Shown here: in pieces, positions 1 to 6,888 of the stretch | How the letters are laid out: each line of letters opens with the position of its first letter | How positions within the stretch are numbered: position 1 is the first letter of the stretch | Program-made: the position numbers and the translations under genes | Notes under the pieces: model-generated | Seen by the model: only the letters and a program-made list of their open reading frames with translations | Database searches by the model: none | Told to the model about the DNA's origin: nothing | Origin: SUP05 sp964577715 | Lineage (GTDB): Bacteria > Pseudomonadota > Gammaproteobacteria > PS1 > Pseudothioglobaceae | Direction: 5' to 3' | DNA length: 8,949 nt | Assembly: GCA_964577715.1 (NCBI GenBank) | Contig: CAZOAA010000047.1 | Coordinates: 1-8,949 of the forward strand

Positions 1-735
1 ATTGTTATTGATACAGCACATGGTCACTCACAAGGTGTACTTGATCGCGTTAAAAAAACCAAGGCTAAACACCCAAACTTAAACATTATTGCCGGCAATA
101 TTGCAACAGGTGAGGCGGCACTTGATTTAGTTAAAGCAGGTGCAGACTGTGTTAAGGTAGGCATTGGCCCAGGCAGTATTTGCACCACGCGTATTGTTGC
201 TGGTGTGGGTGTGCCACAAATTACTGCTATCTCAGATGTAGCAGAGGCATTAAAAGGTACAGATATACCACTAATCGCTGATGGTGGTATTCGTTATTCT
301 GGCGATATTTCCAAAGCTTTTGCTGCAGGAGCATATTGCGTAATGCTTGGCTCAATGCTTGCAGGAACTGAAGAGTCTCCAGGTGAAGTTGAGCTTTACC
401 AAGGTCGCTCATACAAATCCTATCGTGGCATGGGCTCTATTGGCGCTATGAATCAAGCACATGGTTCGTCTGACAGATATTTCCAATCAGACTCTAAAGC
501 TGACAAACTCGTGCCAGAAGGTATTGAGGGCCGTGTTCCATTTAAGGGGTCTATGCGACCTATCATTCACCAAATGGTTGGCGGTGTTAGATCATCAATG
601 GGTTATACAGGTTGTGAAACATTAGACAAAATGCGTACTAATGCTGCTTTTGTACAGGTGACGTCTGCCGGTATGGTTGAGTCACATGTGCATGATGTTA
701 GTATCACTAAAGAAGCGCCAAACTACCACCAGTAG
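1..735 (+). CDS. guaB: IMP dehydrogenase, C-terminal half (5' end outside window)
   Basis: Inosine-5'-monophosphate dehydrogenase is a cytoplasmic enzyme that oxidises IMP to XMP with NAD+, the committed step of GTP synthesis. The frame is open from base 1, so this is the last 244 codons of a protein of about 490 residues. The first ATG seen at 205 is internal. Visible marks are the catalytic loop GPGSICTTR, with its nucleophilic Cys codon at 181-183, the phosphate-binding segment around ADGGIRYSGD, the MLGSMLAGTEESPGE segment, YRGMGSIGAM, and the flap containing the Arg-Tyr pair in SSDRYFQ and then EGIEGRVPFKG. The end, SHVHDVSITKEAPNY, matches the E. coli GuaB end closely. Relative to E. 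coli as I recall it, there is a two-residue insertion between GAM and GSSDRYFQ. No guaA follows; the next gene is convergent. The family call is near certain. Confidence 0.97.
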   Translation: MVIDTAHGHSQGVLDRVKKTKAKHPNLNIIAGNIATGEAALDLVKAGADCVKVGIGPGSICTTRIVAGVGVPQITAISDVAEALKGTDIPLIADGGIRYSGDISKAFAAGAYCVMLGSMLAGTEESPGEVELYQGRSYKSYRGMGSIGAMNQAHGSSDRYFQSDSKADKLVPEGIEGRVPFKGSMRPIIHQMVGGVRSSMGYTGCETLDKMRTNAAFVQVTSAGMVESHVHDVSITKEAPNYHQ

Positions 736-875
736 TACTAAATTTCCTTATACTTGATGATAAATTCAATGCCAATATGGTGACTTGTATTAATTGAAAT
801 TGAATATAGTTGTTTTAACTTACAAAAAAAGTGGGTGAACTCTAATAGGTGGACGATGTGTATTATTCTCAAAAA

Positions 876-1910
876 TTAAAAAAGCATATCAATAAACATT
901 TCTCTGGTTTTAAGATCTCTGTCTCGATTGGTTATGAAATCAACATGAGTTTCTAGCTCATTATTTTTAATAGTTAATGGTTTGATCTGAACACCCCACA
1001 AAGGTCGAATACTGTTTGGTAATAACGAATATCGCACATCGATTATATAATTGGGCATACTCGGATAAAGTGCCAAATAATCATCAGAAAACCATCGAAA
1101 TCTCTCAACATCTATAGCAGATTGCGATTTTTTATTTAACAACGCTAAATCTTTATCAACATTGAGTTTTTGAATCGATTCACCTGGATATATTTGTTTG
1201 TCCAATAAAAGCTTTACCGCATCAACATAATAATAACCGTTATGTTCGTACAACATCTTCCAGACATGACGATTCGCAAAACTAGGCTTAACTTGCATTC
1301 GCTCAATAATGTGACCACGTTTTTGAGCCAATTCAATCAGTGACTCTTCAGCTCGTTGATACTGGAATACACCCAAACTTAAATACACCATAGCATAGAT
1401 AAAAGCTATTTTTGCATAATGATTTGTACGTCGAAGCACGCTCCATATAATCAAAATTAGTATAGGCAAGGTAAACAAAGGATCCACAACAGAGATAGTA
1501 TTCCAAGCAATACGCTCGTTAGAAAATGGCCACAGCAATTGCGTTCCATAAGAAGTATTTGCATCAAGAAAACCGTGCGTAGCATAACCTAAAAATGAAA
1601 ACAAATACACTTGTGAAAAAGATAAACTACGCCTTAGATCGACTTTCCAACGACCCAATAGATTGATAAAAAAATAAAAAACTATGGCACATAATAGTGC
1701 GCCTATTGGAATAAATATTAAAGCATGTGTAAATTGACGGTGAAATTCTAAAGTCAGCAAAGGATCGGTGCTAGAATGAATAAATGTATCCAAGTCAGGC
1801 GCCATTGCTGCTAAAGCGCCAATTGTCATTGCGCCTATTTGTGAAGATTTGTTCTTTGCAAAAGCTTGTGACAAGCTTGCCCCAAATACCGCTTGAGAAA
1901 CTGGATCCAT
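876..1910 (-). CDS. YdjM-like membrane-bound metal-dependent hydrolase
   Basis: This 344-residue protein belongs to the YdjM/DUF457 family of inner-membrane proteins annotated as metal-dependent hydrolases. Its physiological substrate is unknown. The N-terminus MDPVSQAVFGASLSQAF is the typical family start, which supports the ATG at 1910 even though no Shine-Dalgarno sequence precedes it. Likely metal ligands are Asp39 and Asp41 (APDLDTF), His57 and His62 (FHRQFTH), His112 and Asp116 (THGFLDANT), and Asp143 (VVDPLF). Hydrophobic stretches lie near residues 62-83, 100-113, 143-159 and 165-183, with a weaker one near 25-38. Residues from about 185 to 344 are hydrophilic and probably form a soluble domain. 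The gene is convergent with guaB and divergent from roxA. E. coli ydjM is a LexA target, but I saw no CTGT-N8-ACAG box upstream here, so SOS control is not supported. Confidence 0.85.
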   Translation of the reverse strand: MDPVSQAVFGASLSQAFAKNKSSQIGAMTIGALAAMAPDLDTFIHSSTDPLLTLEFHRQFTHALIFIPIGALLCAIVFYFFINLLGRWKVDLRRSLSFSQVYLFSFLGYATHGFLDANTSYGTQLLWPFSNERIAWNTISVVDPLFTLPILILIIWSVLRRTNHYAKIAFIYAMVYLSLGVFQYQRAEESLIELAQKRGHIIERMQVKPSFANRHVWKMLYEHNGYYYVDAVKLLLDKQIYPGESIQKLNVDKDLALLNKKSQSAIDVERFRWFSDDYLALYPSMPNYIIDVRYSLLPNSIRPLWGVQIKPLTIKNNELETHVDFITNRDRDLKTREMFIDMLF

Positions 1911-1925
1911 AAAATTAATTAGTTT

Positions 1926-1951
1926 AGTTGATTAATTAAGTTGATAAATAC
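1926..1951. repeat. 13-bp imperfect tandem repeat in a divergent promoter region
   Basis: Two adjacent 13-nt units, AGTTGATTAATTA (1926-1938) and AGTTGATAAATAC (1939-1951), agree at 10 of 13 positions. They lie in the 91-bp gap between the divergent ydjM-like and roxA genes. TTAATTA at 1915-1921 and TAATTAA at 1933-1939 also form an inverted repeat across the first unit. The spacing is close to one helical turn plus a few bases. This could be a regulator site, or chance in very AT-rich DNA. TTGATA at 1941-1946 resembles a -35 box for roxA, but the best -10-like match (TAAAAT, 1967-1972) sits 20 nt away, which is too far for a good promoter. Confidence 0.35.
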
Positions 1952-2001
1952 TGCCTAACTTAATAGTAAAATTTAACCTAGTAAACCATTTTAACGAGAC
2001 A

Positions 2002-3090
2002 ATGATTCATTTTGGCAAAATCTCAAAAGCCAATTTTTTGCGTAATTATTGGCAGAAAAAACCTTTGTTAATCAAACAGGCGCTACCTGACTTTATCTCG
2101 CCAATTACTGCTGATGAATTAGCTGGATTATCTCTCGAAGATGAATTTGAATCACGCCTTGTTATAGGCTCTATCTCTGACAACAAATGGTCACTAACCA
2201 ATGGTCCATTTACCGAAAAATCATTCTCTCAACTGCCTAAACAAGATTGGACTCTGTTGGTACAGGGAGTTGATAGGTTTATTCCAGAAGTATCAAATCT
2301 TATTCAACACTTTGATTTCATTCCTCGCTGGAGGCTTGATGATGTAATGATCTCTTATGCCATTAAAGGGGGTAGTGTTGGTCCGCATTTTGATTATTAC
2401 GATGTATTTTTATTACAAGGTAGTGGCGAACGACGTTGGGAACTATCCACACAATTTTGCAATCTTGATAACTATCTAAATGATACACCACTTAGGATTA
2501 TGAATAAATTTACAGTAGAGCAAGTATTTGATGTCGAGCCTGGAGATATACTGTATATCCCGCCTAAAGTTGCGCATCATGGTGTTAGCCTTGACAATGA
2601 ATGCATTACCCTATCCTTTGGATATCGATCTTATACTGGCAAAGAAATATTTGACCAATATTGCCCAAAAGACAAAAAAGATGTCTATTATCAAGATCCA
2701 ACTTGGATTAATAATAACACACCTGCCTTAATTCCCTCAGGTGCCATCGCTAAAGCCAATGAAATTAGCACAATAACTGATGAATCATTTGCCAAGTTTG
2801 TTACAAAACTTGACACGTTAGACCGAAAAATTCTACAAGATTTTGAGTTTGAACATCAAAATATTATTTTTGATAATAGTGCAACTTATACTTTGTATTC
2901 TGTTTGTAAAGCAGCTTATCTAAAAGAAAACAATATATATAAGTTCTTTATTAATGGCGAACAAATCAACATAAACAACCAAATAAACACAATGGTTGAT
3001 TTTTGTAATACAAGGCAAATCAGTGCGCAACAAAACCTAGATTTAGCTGAACAATTATTTGCACTAAACTTAATCTACAGAAAATCCTAA
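2002..3090 (+). CDS. roxA: Ribosomal protein L16 arginine 3-hydroxylase (JmjC/cupin ribosomal oxygenase, YcfD type)
   Basis: The protein is a Fe(II)/2-oxoglutarate-dependent oxygenase of the RoxA/YcfD group, which in E. coli hydroxylates Arg81 of ribosomal protein L16. It has 362 residues, against about 373 in E. coli. The N-terminus NYWQKKPLLIKQA is typical of the family. The iron-binding triad is visible as His129 and Asp131 in GPHFDYYDVFLLQG, and His192 in AHHGVSL. Arg144 in GERRWEL aligns with E. coli Arg140, the 2-oxoglutarate-binding residue. LEPGDILYIPP-like residues (VEPGDILYIPPKVAHHG) form the later cupin strand. The C-terminal part from about residue 215 is more divergent and corresponds to the dimerisation/winged-helix region. 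The start has a short GAG (1996-1998) upstream, a modest ribosome-binding site. The substrate is inferred by homology. The gene appears monocistronic. Confidence 0.92.
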   Translation: MIHFGKISKANFLRNYWQKKPLLIKQALPDFISPITADELAGLSLEDEFESRLVIGSISDNKWSLTNGPFTEKSFSQLPKQDWTLLVQGVDRFIPEVSNLIQHFDFIPRWRLDDVMISYAIKGGSVGPHFDYYDVFLLQGSGERRWELSTQFCNLDNYLNDTPLRIMNKFTVEQVFDVEPGDILYIPPKVAHHGVSLDNECITLSFGYRSYTGKEIFDQYCPKDKKDVYYQDPTWINNNTPALIPSGAIAKANEISTITDESFAKFVTKLDTLDRKILQDFEFEHQNIIFDNSATYTLYSVCKAAYLKENNIYKFFINGEQININNQINTMVDFCNTRQISAQQNLDLAEQLFALNLIYRKS

Positions 3091-3093
3091 TAT

Positions 3094-3138
3094 TAGAAAG
3101 CATTAATTCTGTGCAAAGGTATAATGCTTCTAGTTTTA
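3094..3138 (+). terminator. Candidate hairpin after roxA
   Basis: The arms TAGAAAGCATTA (3094-3105) and TAATGCTTCTA (3122-3132) pair over 11 bp with one bulged A. The loop is 16 nt, and TTTTA follows at 3134-3138. It sits 4 nt after the roxA stop. The stem is A/T-rich and the T-run is short, so termination would be weak. A perfect TATAAT (3120-3125) lies in the loop and 3' arm, but no convincing -35 element sits 16-18 nt upstream of it. Confidence 0.4.
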
Positions 3139-3285
3139 TGGTTTAATCATAAGTAAGTTTTATCTAAAACATATTTAGCAATAGTCAAAAACTCCTATGC
3201 GAGAAATTGTCTATTAATATAGAAAAATGTGTTTCAAATAAAGCTTAACTGATTTAATCATAAACTTCTTTTTTATTTTATTTAT

Positions 3286-3290
3286 AGGAG
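3286..3290 (+). promoter_or_regulatory. Ribosome-binding site of pnp
   Basis: AGGAG lies 9 nt before the ATG at 3300, inside an A/T-rich leader. A second in-frame ATG at 3306 would be 15 nt away, so the Shine-Dalgarno position favours the first ATG. This is the clearest forward-strand ribosome-binding site in the window, fitting a highly expressed gene. Confidence 0.85.
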
Positions 3291-3299
3291 TTTAAATTC

Positions 3300-5393
3300 A
3301 TGGAAATGAATATCGTTAAAAAAAGCTTTGCCATGGGCAAACACACAATCACATTGGAAACTGGTCGCGTAGCACGTCAAGCACATGGCGCGGTACTAGC
3401 TAGCATGGACGACACACAAGTACTGGTCACTGTTGTTGGCTCTAAAGAAATGCGTCCTGGTCAAGATTTCTTTCCATTATCGGTAGACTATGTTGAAAAA
3501 ACATACGCTGCTGGCAAAATCCCTGGTGGGTTCTTAAAACGTGAAGCAAGACCAAGTGAAAAAGAAACGCTAACTTCTCGTCTAATTGACCGCCCTATTC
3601 GTCCACTATTCCCAGCTGGATTCATGAACGAAGTTCAGGTGATTATTACAGTGATCTCTGCTAACTCAAATGTTGACCCTGACATGATTGCAATGCTAGG
3701 TGTATCAGCAGCACTTTCAATTTCAGGCATTCCATTTGCTGGTCCAATTGGTGGTGCTCGTGTTGGTTATAAAGATGGTGATTACATCCTTAACCCAACT
3801 TACTCTGAGCTAGCCGAGTCAGACTTAGACATGGTGGTTGCCGGTACAGATGAAGCCGTACTAATGGTTGAATCAGAAGCTGCAGAACTTTCAGAAGAAA
3901 TTATGCTAGGTGCGGTAATGCATGCTCATGAGCAGTTTCAAGTGGCTATTACCAACATTAAAGAGTTTGCTGCCGAAGTTGGCACTGAAATGTGGGATTG
4001 GGAAGCTCCAGCAATAAACGAGGCATTATTAGGCGACATCCAGTCACAATTTGGCGATCAAGTAAACGAAGCATACCAAATTAAAGAAAAAATGGATCGC
4101 TACGCTAAAGTAGGTGAAATTAAAGCAGCTGCAGTTGAAGCATTAGCCAGTGATGACGAAGGCGGTAATTCAGCTGAAGAAGTATCAAAATACTTCAAGA
4201 AAGTTGAAAAATCAACTGTTCGTGAGCGTATCTTATCAAATGAGCCGCGTATTGATGGCCGTGACAATACAACAGTTCGCGGATTAAAAGTTGAAACAGG
4301 TGTATTAGAAAACACTCACGGTTCAGCTTTATTTACTCGTGGCGAAACACAAGCATTGGTAGTAACAACATTGGGCTCTAAGCGTGAAGCGCAGTTAATT
4401 GAAAAATTAGAAGCTTCTGAGCGTCAAAATGACTACTTCTTACTACATTACAACTTCCCTCCATACTCTGTGGGTGAAACAGGTCGTATGGGTGGTACAG
4501 GTCGTCGTGAAATTGGCCATGGTCGCTTAGCACGTCGTGGTATTTCTGCATGTCTTCCTAGCATTGAAGAATTCCCATACACAGTGCGTGTAGTATCGGA
4601 AATTACAGAATCTAACGGCTCTTCATCAATGGCAAGTGTGTGTGGTTCATCACTTTCATTAATGGATGCAGGTGTGCCAATGAAAGCACCAGTTGCTGGT
4701 ATTGCTATGGGTCTTGTTAAGGAAGATGATAGATTCACTGTACTAACGGATATCTTGGGTGATGAAGATCATTTAGGCGATATGGACTTTAAAGTGGCTG
4801 GTACGTCTCGTGGTGTTAATGCATTGCAAATGGATATTAAAATCCAGGGTATTACTAAAGAAATCATGGATATTGCTCTAAAACAAGCAAAAGACGCAAG
4901 ATTGCATATTTTAGGTGAGATGAATAAAGTAATTTGCGAGCCTAATACATCTAGTAAGAACGCTCCTAAAACCGCAGTTATTAAAATTCAGCAAGATAAG
5001 ATCAGAGATCTAATCGGTAAAGGTGGAGAAACCATTAAAGGTATTATTTCAAACTCTGGCGCAAGTGTTGATGTTGATGATGACGGTAATGTCAACATCT
5101 TTGCAAATAACCAAAATGCCTTTGATACAGCTGTTCAAATGGTAAAAGATGTGACTGCTGTACCTGAAGTAGATAAGGTTTATTCTGGCCGAGTTGCAAA
5201 AATTGTTGAGTTTGGTGCTTTTGTTAACATCCTCCCTAACCAAGATGGACTACTACATATTTCTGAAATCGCCAATGAGCGTGTTGAAAAAGTAGAAGAC
5301 TACTTGAAAGAAGGAGATGAAATTGAAGTAAAAGTACTAGGTGTAGATAGAGGTCGTATCAAGCTATCTCGCAAAGTACTTTTAGCTAAATAA
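3300..5393 (+). CDS. pnp: Polynucleotide phosphorylase (PNPase)
   Basis: Polyribonucleotide nucleotidyltransferase degrades RNA 3' to 5' by phosphorolysis, and can add tails in reverse. It acts in the cytoplasm as a trimer, often with RNase E. At 697 residues it shows the full domain order: first RNase PH-like domain (FFPLSVDYVEKTYAAGKIPGGF, RPIRPLFP), all-helical linker around residues 220-310, catalytic second RNase PH-like domain, KH domain (about 554-623, with the IGKGG loop near 572-576) and S1 domain (about 626-694). The second RNase PH domain carries the conserved segments GTGRREIGHGRLARRG, SNGSSSMASVCG and ILGDEDHLGDMDFKVAG, which include the phosphate-site serines and metal-binding aspartates known from E. 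coli. The protein ends right after the S1 domain, without the short low-complexity tail of the 711-residue E. coli enzyme. The usual upstream neighbour rpsO is absent; roxA lies 209 nt upstream. A strong terminator follows. Confidence 0.98.
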   Translation: MEMNIVKKSFAMGKHTITLETGRVARQAHGAVLASMDDTQVLVTVVGSKEMRPGQDFFPLSVDYVEKTYAAGKIPGGFLKREARPSEKETLTSRLIDRPIRPLFPAGFMNEVQVIITVISANSNVDPDMIAMLGVSAALSISGIPFAGPIGGARVGYKDGDYILNPTYSELAESDLDMVVAGTDEAVLMVESEAAELSEEIMLGAVMHAHEQFQVAITNIKEFAAEVGTEMWDWEAPAINEALLGDIQSQFGDQVNEAYQIKEKMDRYAKVGEIKAAAVEALASDDEGGNSAEEVSKYFKKVEKSTVRERILSNEPRIDGRDNTTVRGLKVETGVLENTHGSALFTRGETQALVVTTLGSKREAQLIEKLEASERQNDYFLLHYNFPPYSVGETGRMGGTGRREIGHGRLARRGISACLPSIEEFPYTVRVVSEITESNGSSSMASVCGSSLSLMDAGVPMKAPVAGIAMGLVKEDDRFTVLTDILGDEDHLGDMDFKVAGTSRGVNALQMDIKIQGITKEIMDIALKQAKDARLHILGEMNKVICEPNTSSKNAPKTAVIKIQQDKIRDLIGKGGETIKGIISNSGASVDVDDDGNVNIFANNQNAFDTAVQMVKDVTAVPEVDKVYSGRVAKIVEFGAFVNILPNQDGLLHISEIANERVEKVEDYLKEGDEIEVKVLGVDRGRIKLSRKVLLAK

Positions 5394-5415
5394 TTAATTT
5401 CAATTAGTTATTAAT

Positions 5416-5442
5416 AAAAAACCACCTTAAGGTGGTTTTTTT
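5416..5442 (+). terminator. Rho-independent terminator of pnp
   Basis: A-rich 5' side, then ACCACC (5421-5426), loop TTAA, GGTGGT (5431-5436) and a run of seven T ending at 5442. With the flanking A and T tracts the pairing reaches 11-12 bp. It sits 22 nt after the pnp stop. The A-run at 5416-5421 would also give a U-tract on the other strand, so it could work in both directions, though no gene on the minus strand needs it here. It ends only 17 nt before the next ATG. Confidence 0.93.
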
Positions 5443-5459
5443 AGTTTTATACTGGCATC

Positions 5460-6341
5460 ATGCCAATCTACTTTGTATTTCTCTGTGTTGTCGCTATTTG
5501 GTCAACCACACCGCTTGCTATCCAATGGTCAACACTAGGGGCCAGCTTTAGCTTTGGCGTTGCATCTCGAATGTTAATCGGCCTAGGAATTTGCTTTTTA
5601 TTGCTACTTATTAAAAAACAGAGACTTAGTATTAGAAAAGTTGCAATTAGTAACTATCTATATGCAGGGCTCGGTATCTTTATCACTATGAGTCTAGTTT
5701 ACTACTCCTCTCAAACAATTCCTTCTGGCATTATCTCTGTTGTGTTTGGTCTTACACCAATTATTACTGGTATCTTTGCTTTAATATTATTAAATGAAGA
5801 CTTCTTTAAATTACACAAAATTACTGGATTATTGCTTGGTTTACTCGGATTAATAATAATTTTCAGACACACACTTAAACTTGAATCTGGCATGATAGTT
5901 GGTTTAGTTGCCGTTACTCTTGCTATGGCTTTTCAATCTTTTATCTCTGTTAAACTTAAACAGATCAATGCACATATTTCTGCACTAGAGACCACAACAG
6001 GTGCGTTGATTGTAAGTGTGCCTTTATTTATCCTAAGCTGGTATTTCATCGAAGGTAGCGTCCCAACTATTACACTTAAAGCCGCTCTATCGATTGGATA
6101 CTTAGCACTATTCGGATCGGTTATTGGCTTTATGTCTTATTACTATTTAATTAGGCATGCTAGTGTGCGTGTAGTTGGTATTGTGCCGCTTATCACACCA
6201 ATTTTTGCTTTGCTTATGGGTGCAAACCTTAATAATGAAACTTTAACAAATACACAGATTAGCGGTATTGTTTTGGTATTATTTGGCTTAACAATCTATG
6301 AATACGGAAATAAAATATGGATAAAAAGATTATTGAATTAG
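5460..6341 (+). CDS. EamA/DMT-superfamily permease
   Basis: This is a 293-residue integral inner-membrane protein of the drug/metabolite transporter superfamily (EamA, formerly DUF6). About ten hydrophobic helices are visible, near residues 2-20, 33-51, 67-82, 88-111, 121-135, 145-163, 175-195, 208-228, 235-255 and 265-281. They form two five-helix repeats. The first begins with the typical AIWSTTPLAIQWS motif and the second ends with ASVRVVGIVPLITPIFALLMG. The substrate cannot be read from sequence; relatives export amino acids, nucleotides or other metabolites. The ATG at 5460 is the only sensible start: an in-frame TAG lies at 5442-5444, and the first helix begins at once. No Shine-Dalgarno sequence is visible. 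The 3' end overlaps slyX by 25 nt, suggesting co-transcription and translational coupling. Confidence 0.9.
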   Translation: MPIYFVFLCVVAIWSTTPLAIQWSTLGASFSFGVASRMLIGLGICFLLLLIKKQRLSIRKVAISNYLYAGLGIFITMSLVYYSSQTIPSGIISVVFGLTPIITGIFALILLNEDFFKLHKITGLLLGLLGLIIIFRHTLKLESGMIVGLVAVTLAMAFQSFISVKLKQINAHISALETTTGALIVSVPLFILSWYFIEGSVPTITLKAALSIGYLALFGSVIGFMSYYYLIRHASVRVVGIVPLITPIFALLMGANLNNETLTNTQISGIVLVLFGLTIYEYGNKIWIKRLLN

Positions 6342-6520
6342 AAGAGAAATTTGCACATCTAGACCATACAATCGAAAAACTCAATAATATTGTTTTTCGT
6401 CAAGCACAAAAAAATGATGAGCTAGAAGAAATGATTAAACTTTTATCATCCCAAATAGAACAACTTAAAGACAAGTCACAAGGTGGGGAGATCACCAACG
6501 AACGTCCACCACATTACTAA
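6317..6520 (+). CDS. slyX: SlyX family protein
   Basis: This is a small 67-residue hydrophilic protein of the SlyX family. Residues 1 to about 55 show heptad-like spacing of Leu, Ile and Val (IIELEEKFAHLDHTIEKLNNIV), consistent with a coiled coil. The C-terminus ends in the family signature PPHY. The role of SlyX is not known; in E. coli its gene lies next to slyD, but no slyD is seen here. The start lies inside the 3' end of the permease gene in another frame, with a weak CGGA (6305-6308) about 8 nt before the ATG. The stop is only 4 nt from the end of the opposing HopJ-family gene. Confidence 0.88.
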   Translation: MDKKIIELEEKFAHLDHTIEKLNNIVFRQAQKNDELEEMIKLLSSQIEQLKDKSQGGEITNERPPHY

Positions 6521-6524
6521 TGTA

Positions 6525-6863
6525 TTATTTCCTATCTAAAACAGGCGATTCAAACTTTAAGCCTTCCCAGCCATAAGTCATAAAGTTACGAATATTGGCA
6601 TGTGAATCACTATCCGGCGTATTTAATACATCTTGGTAATACTGACCAAAACAATGTAGTGTCTCTAATTGAGTAAGTTGGTGAATTGCAGCAAAACAAA
6701 ATAACTTAGCACTGCCTTGATTTTCATCAGCAGCATTTTCAGCTTCACCATTAGTAAAAGCAGCTGGCGTATAGTTATAATCATCATCAATCAGATCAAT
6801 CAAGTCTTCAAACTTCATTCTTGCGCCTGTTCTGAGTTCTTCTAAGTACTCTTCTTGTGTCAT
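6525..6863 (-). CDS. HopJ-family protein (PF08888-type), function unknown
   Basis: This 112-residue cytoplasmic protein matches the HopJ family by its conserved string: YNYTPAAFTNGE, NAADENQGSAKLFCFA, HQLTQLETLHCFGQYYQDVL and HANIRNFMTYGWEGLKF. The family is named after a Pseudomonas syringae type III effector but is widespread in free-living bacteria with no secretion system. An effector role should therefore not be assumed, and no type III genes are present here. The N-terminal segment EEYLEELRTGARMKFEDLIDLID agrees with the family start, favouring the ATG at 6863 over the internal Met16. It begins 25 nt after the aceE stop with no terminator or evident promoter between them, so it is probably the distal gene of an aceE operon. 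Its biochemical role is unknown. Confidence 0.85.
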   Translation of the reverse strand: MTQEEYLEELRTGARMKFEDLIDLIDDDYNYTPAAFTNGEAENAADENQGSAKLFCFAAIHQLTQLETLHCFGQYYQDVLNTPDSDSHANIRNFMTYGWEGLKFESPVLDRK

Positions 6864-6866
6864 TTT

Positions 6867-6872
6867 CTCCCC
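6867..6872 (-). promoter_or_regulatory. Ribosome-binding site of the HopJ-family gene
   Basis: Read on the minus strand, GGGGAG lies three bases before the ATG at 6863. The spacing is short but usable, and the match to the anti-Shine-Dalgarno sequence is good. It supports the long start over the internal Met16. Confidence 0.6.
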
Positions 6873-6888
6873 TTATCTGAGTATTGTC

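Noticed and set aside
764..805. Inverted repeat ATTCAAT / ATTGAAT in the guaB to ydjM-like gap
   Set aside because: The stem is 7 bp of nearly all A/T, with a 28-nt loop and no following T-run, so it is not a credible terminator.
824..850. A-run (T-run on the minus strand) after the YdjM-like gene that could be a terminator tail
   Set aside because: No stable hairpin precedes it on the minus strand; the adjacent CACC-rich sequence has no pairing partner.
4100..4738. Minus-strand open frames of 71 and 96 codons inside pnp
   Set aside because: They mirror conserved PNPase coding sequence and show no family features of their own.
6525..6863. Reading the HopJ-family protein as a type III secretion effector
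   Set aside because: The family is widespread outside pathogens, no secretion genes or effector-type neighbours are present, and the gene sits behind a housekeeping gene.
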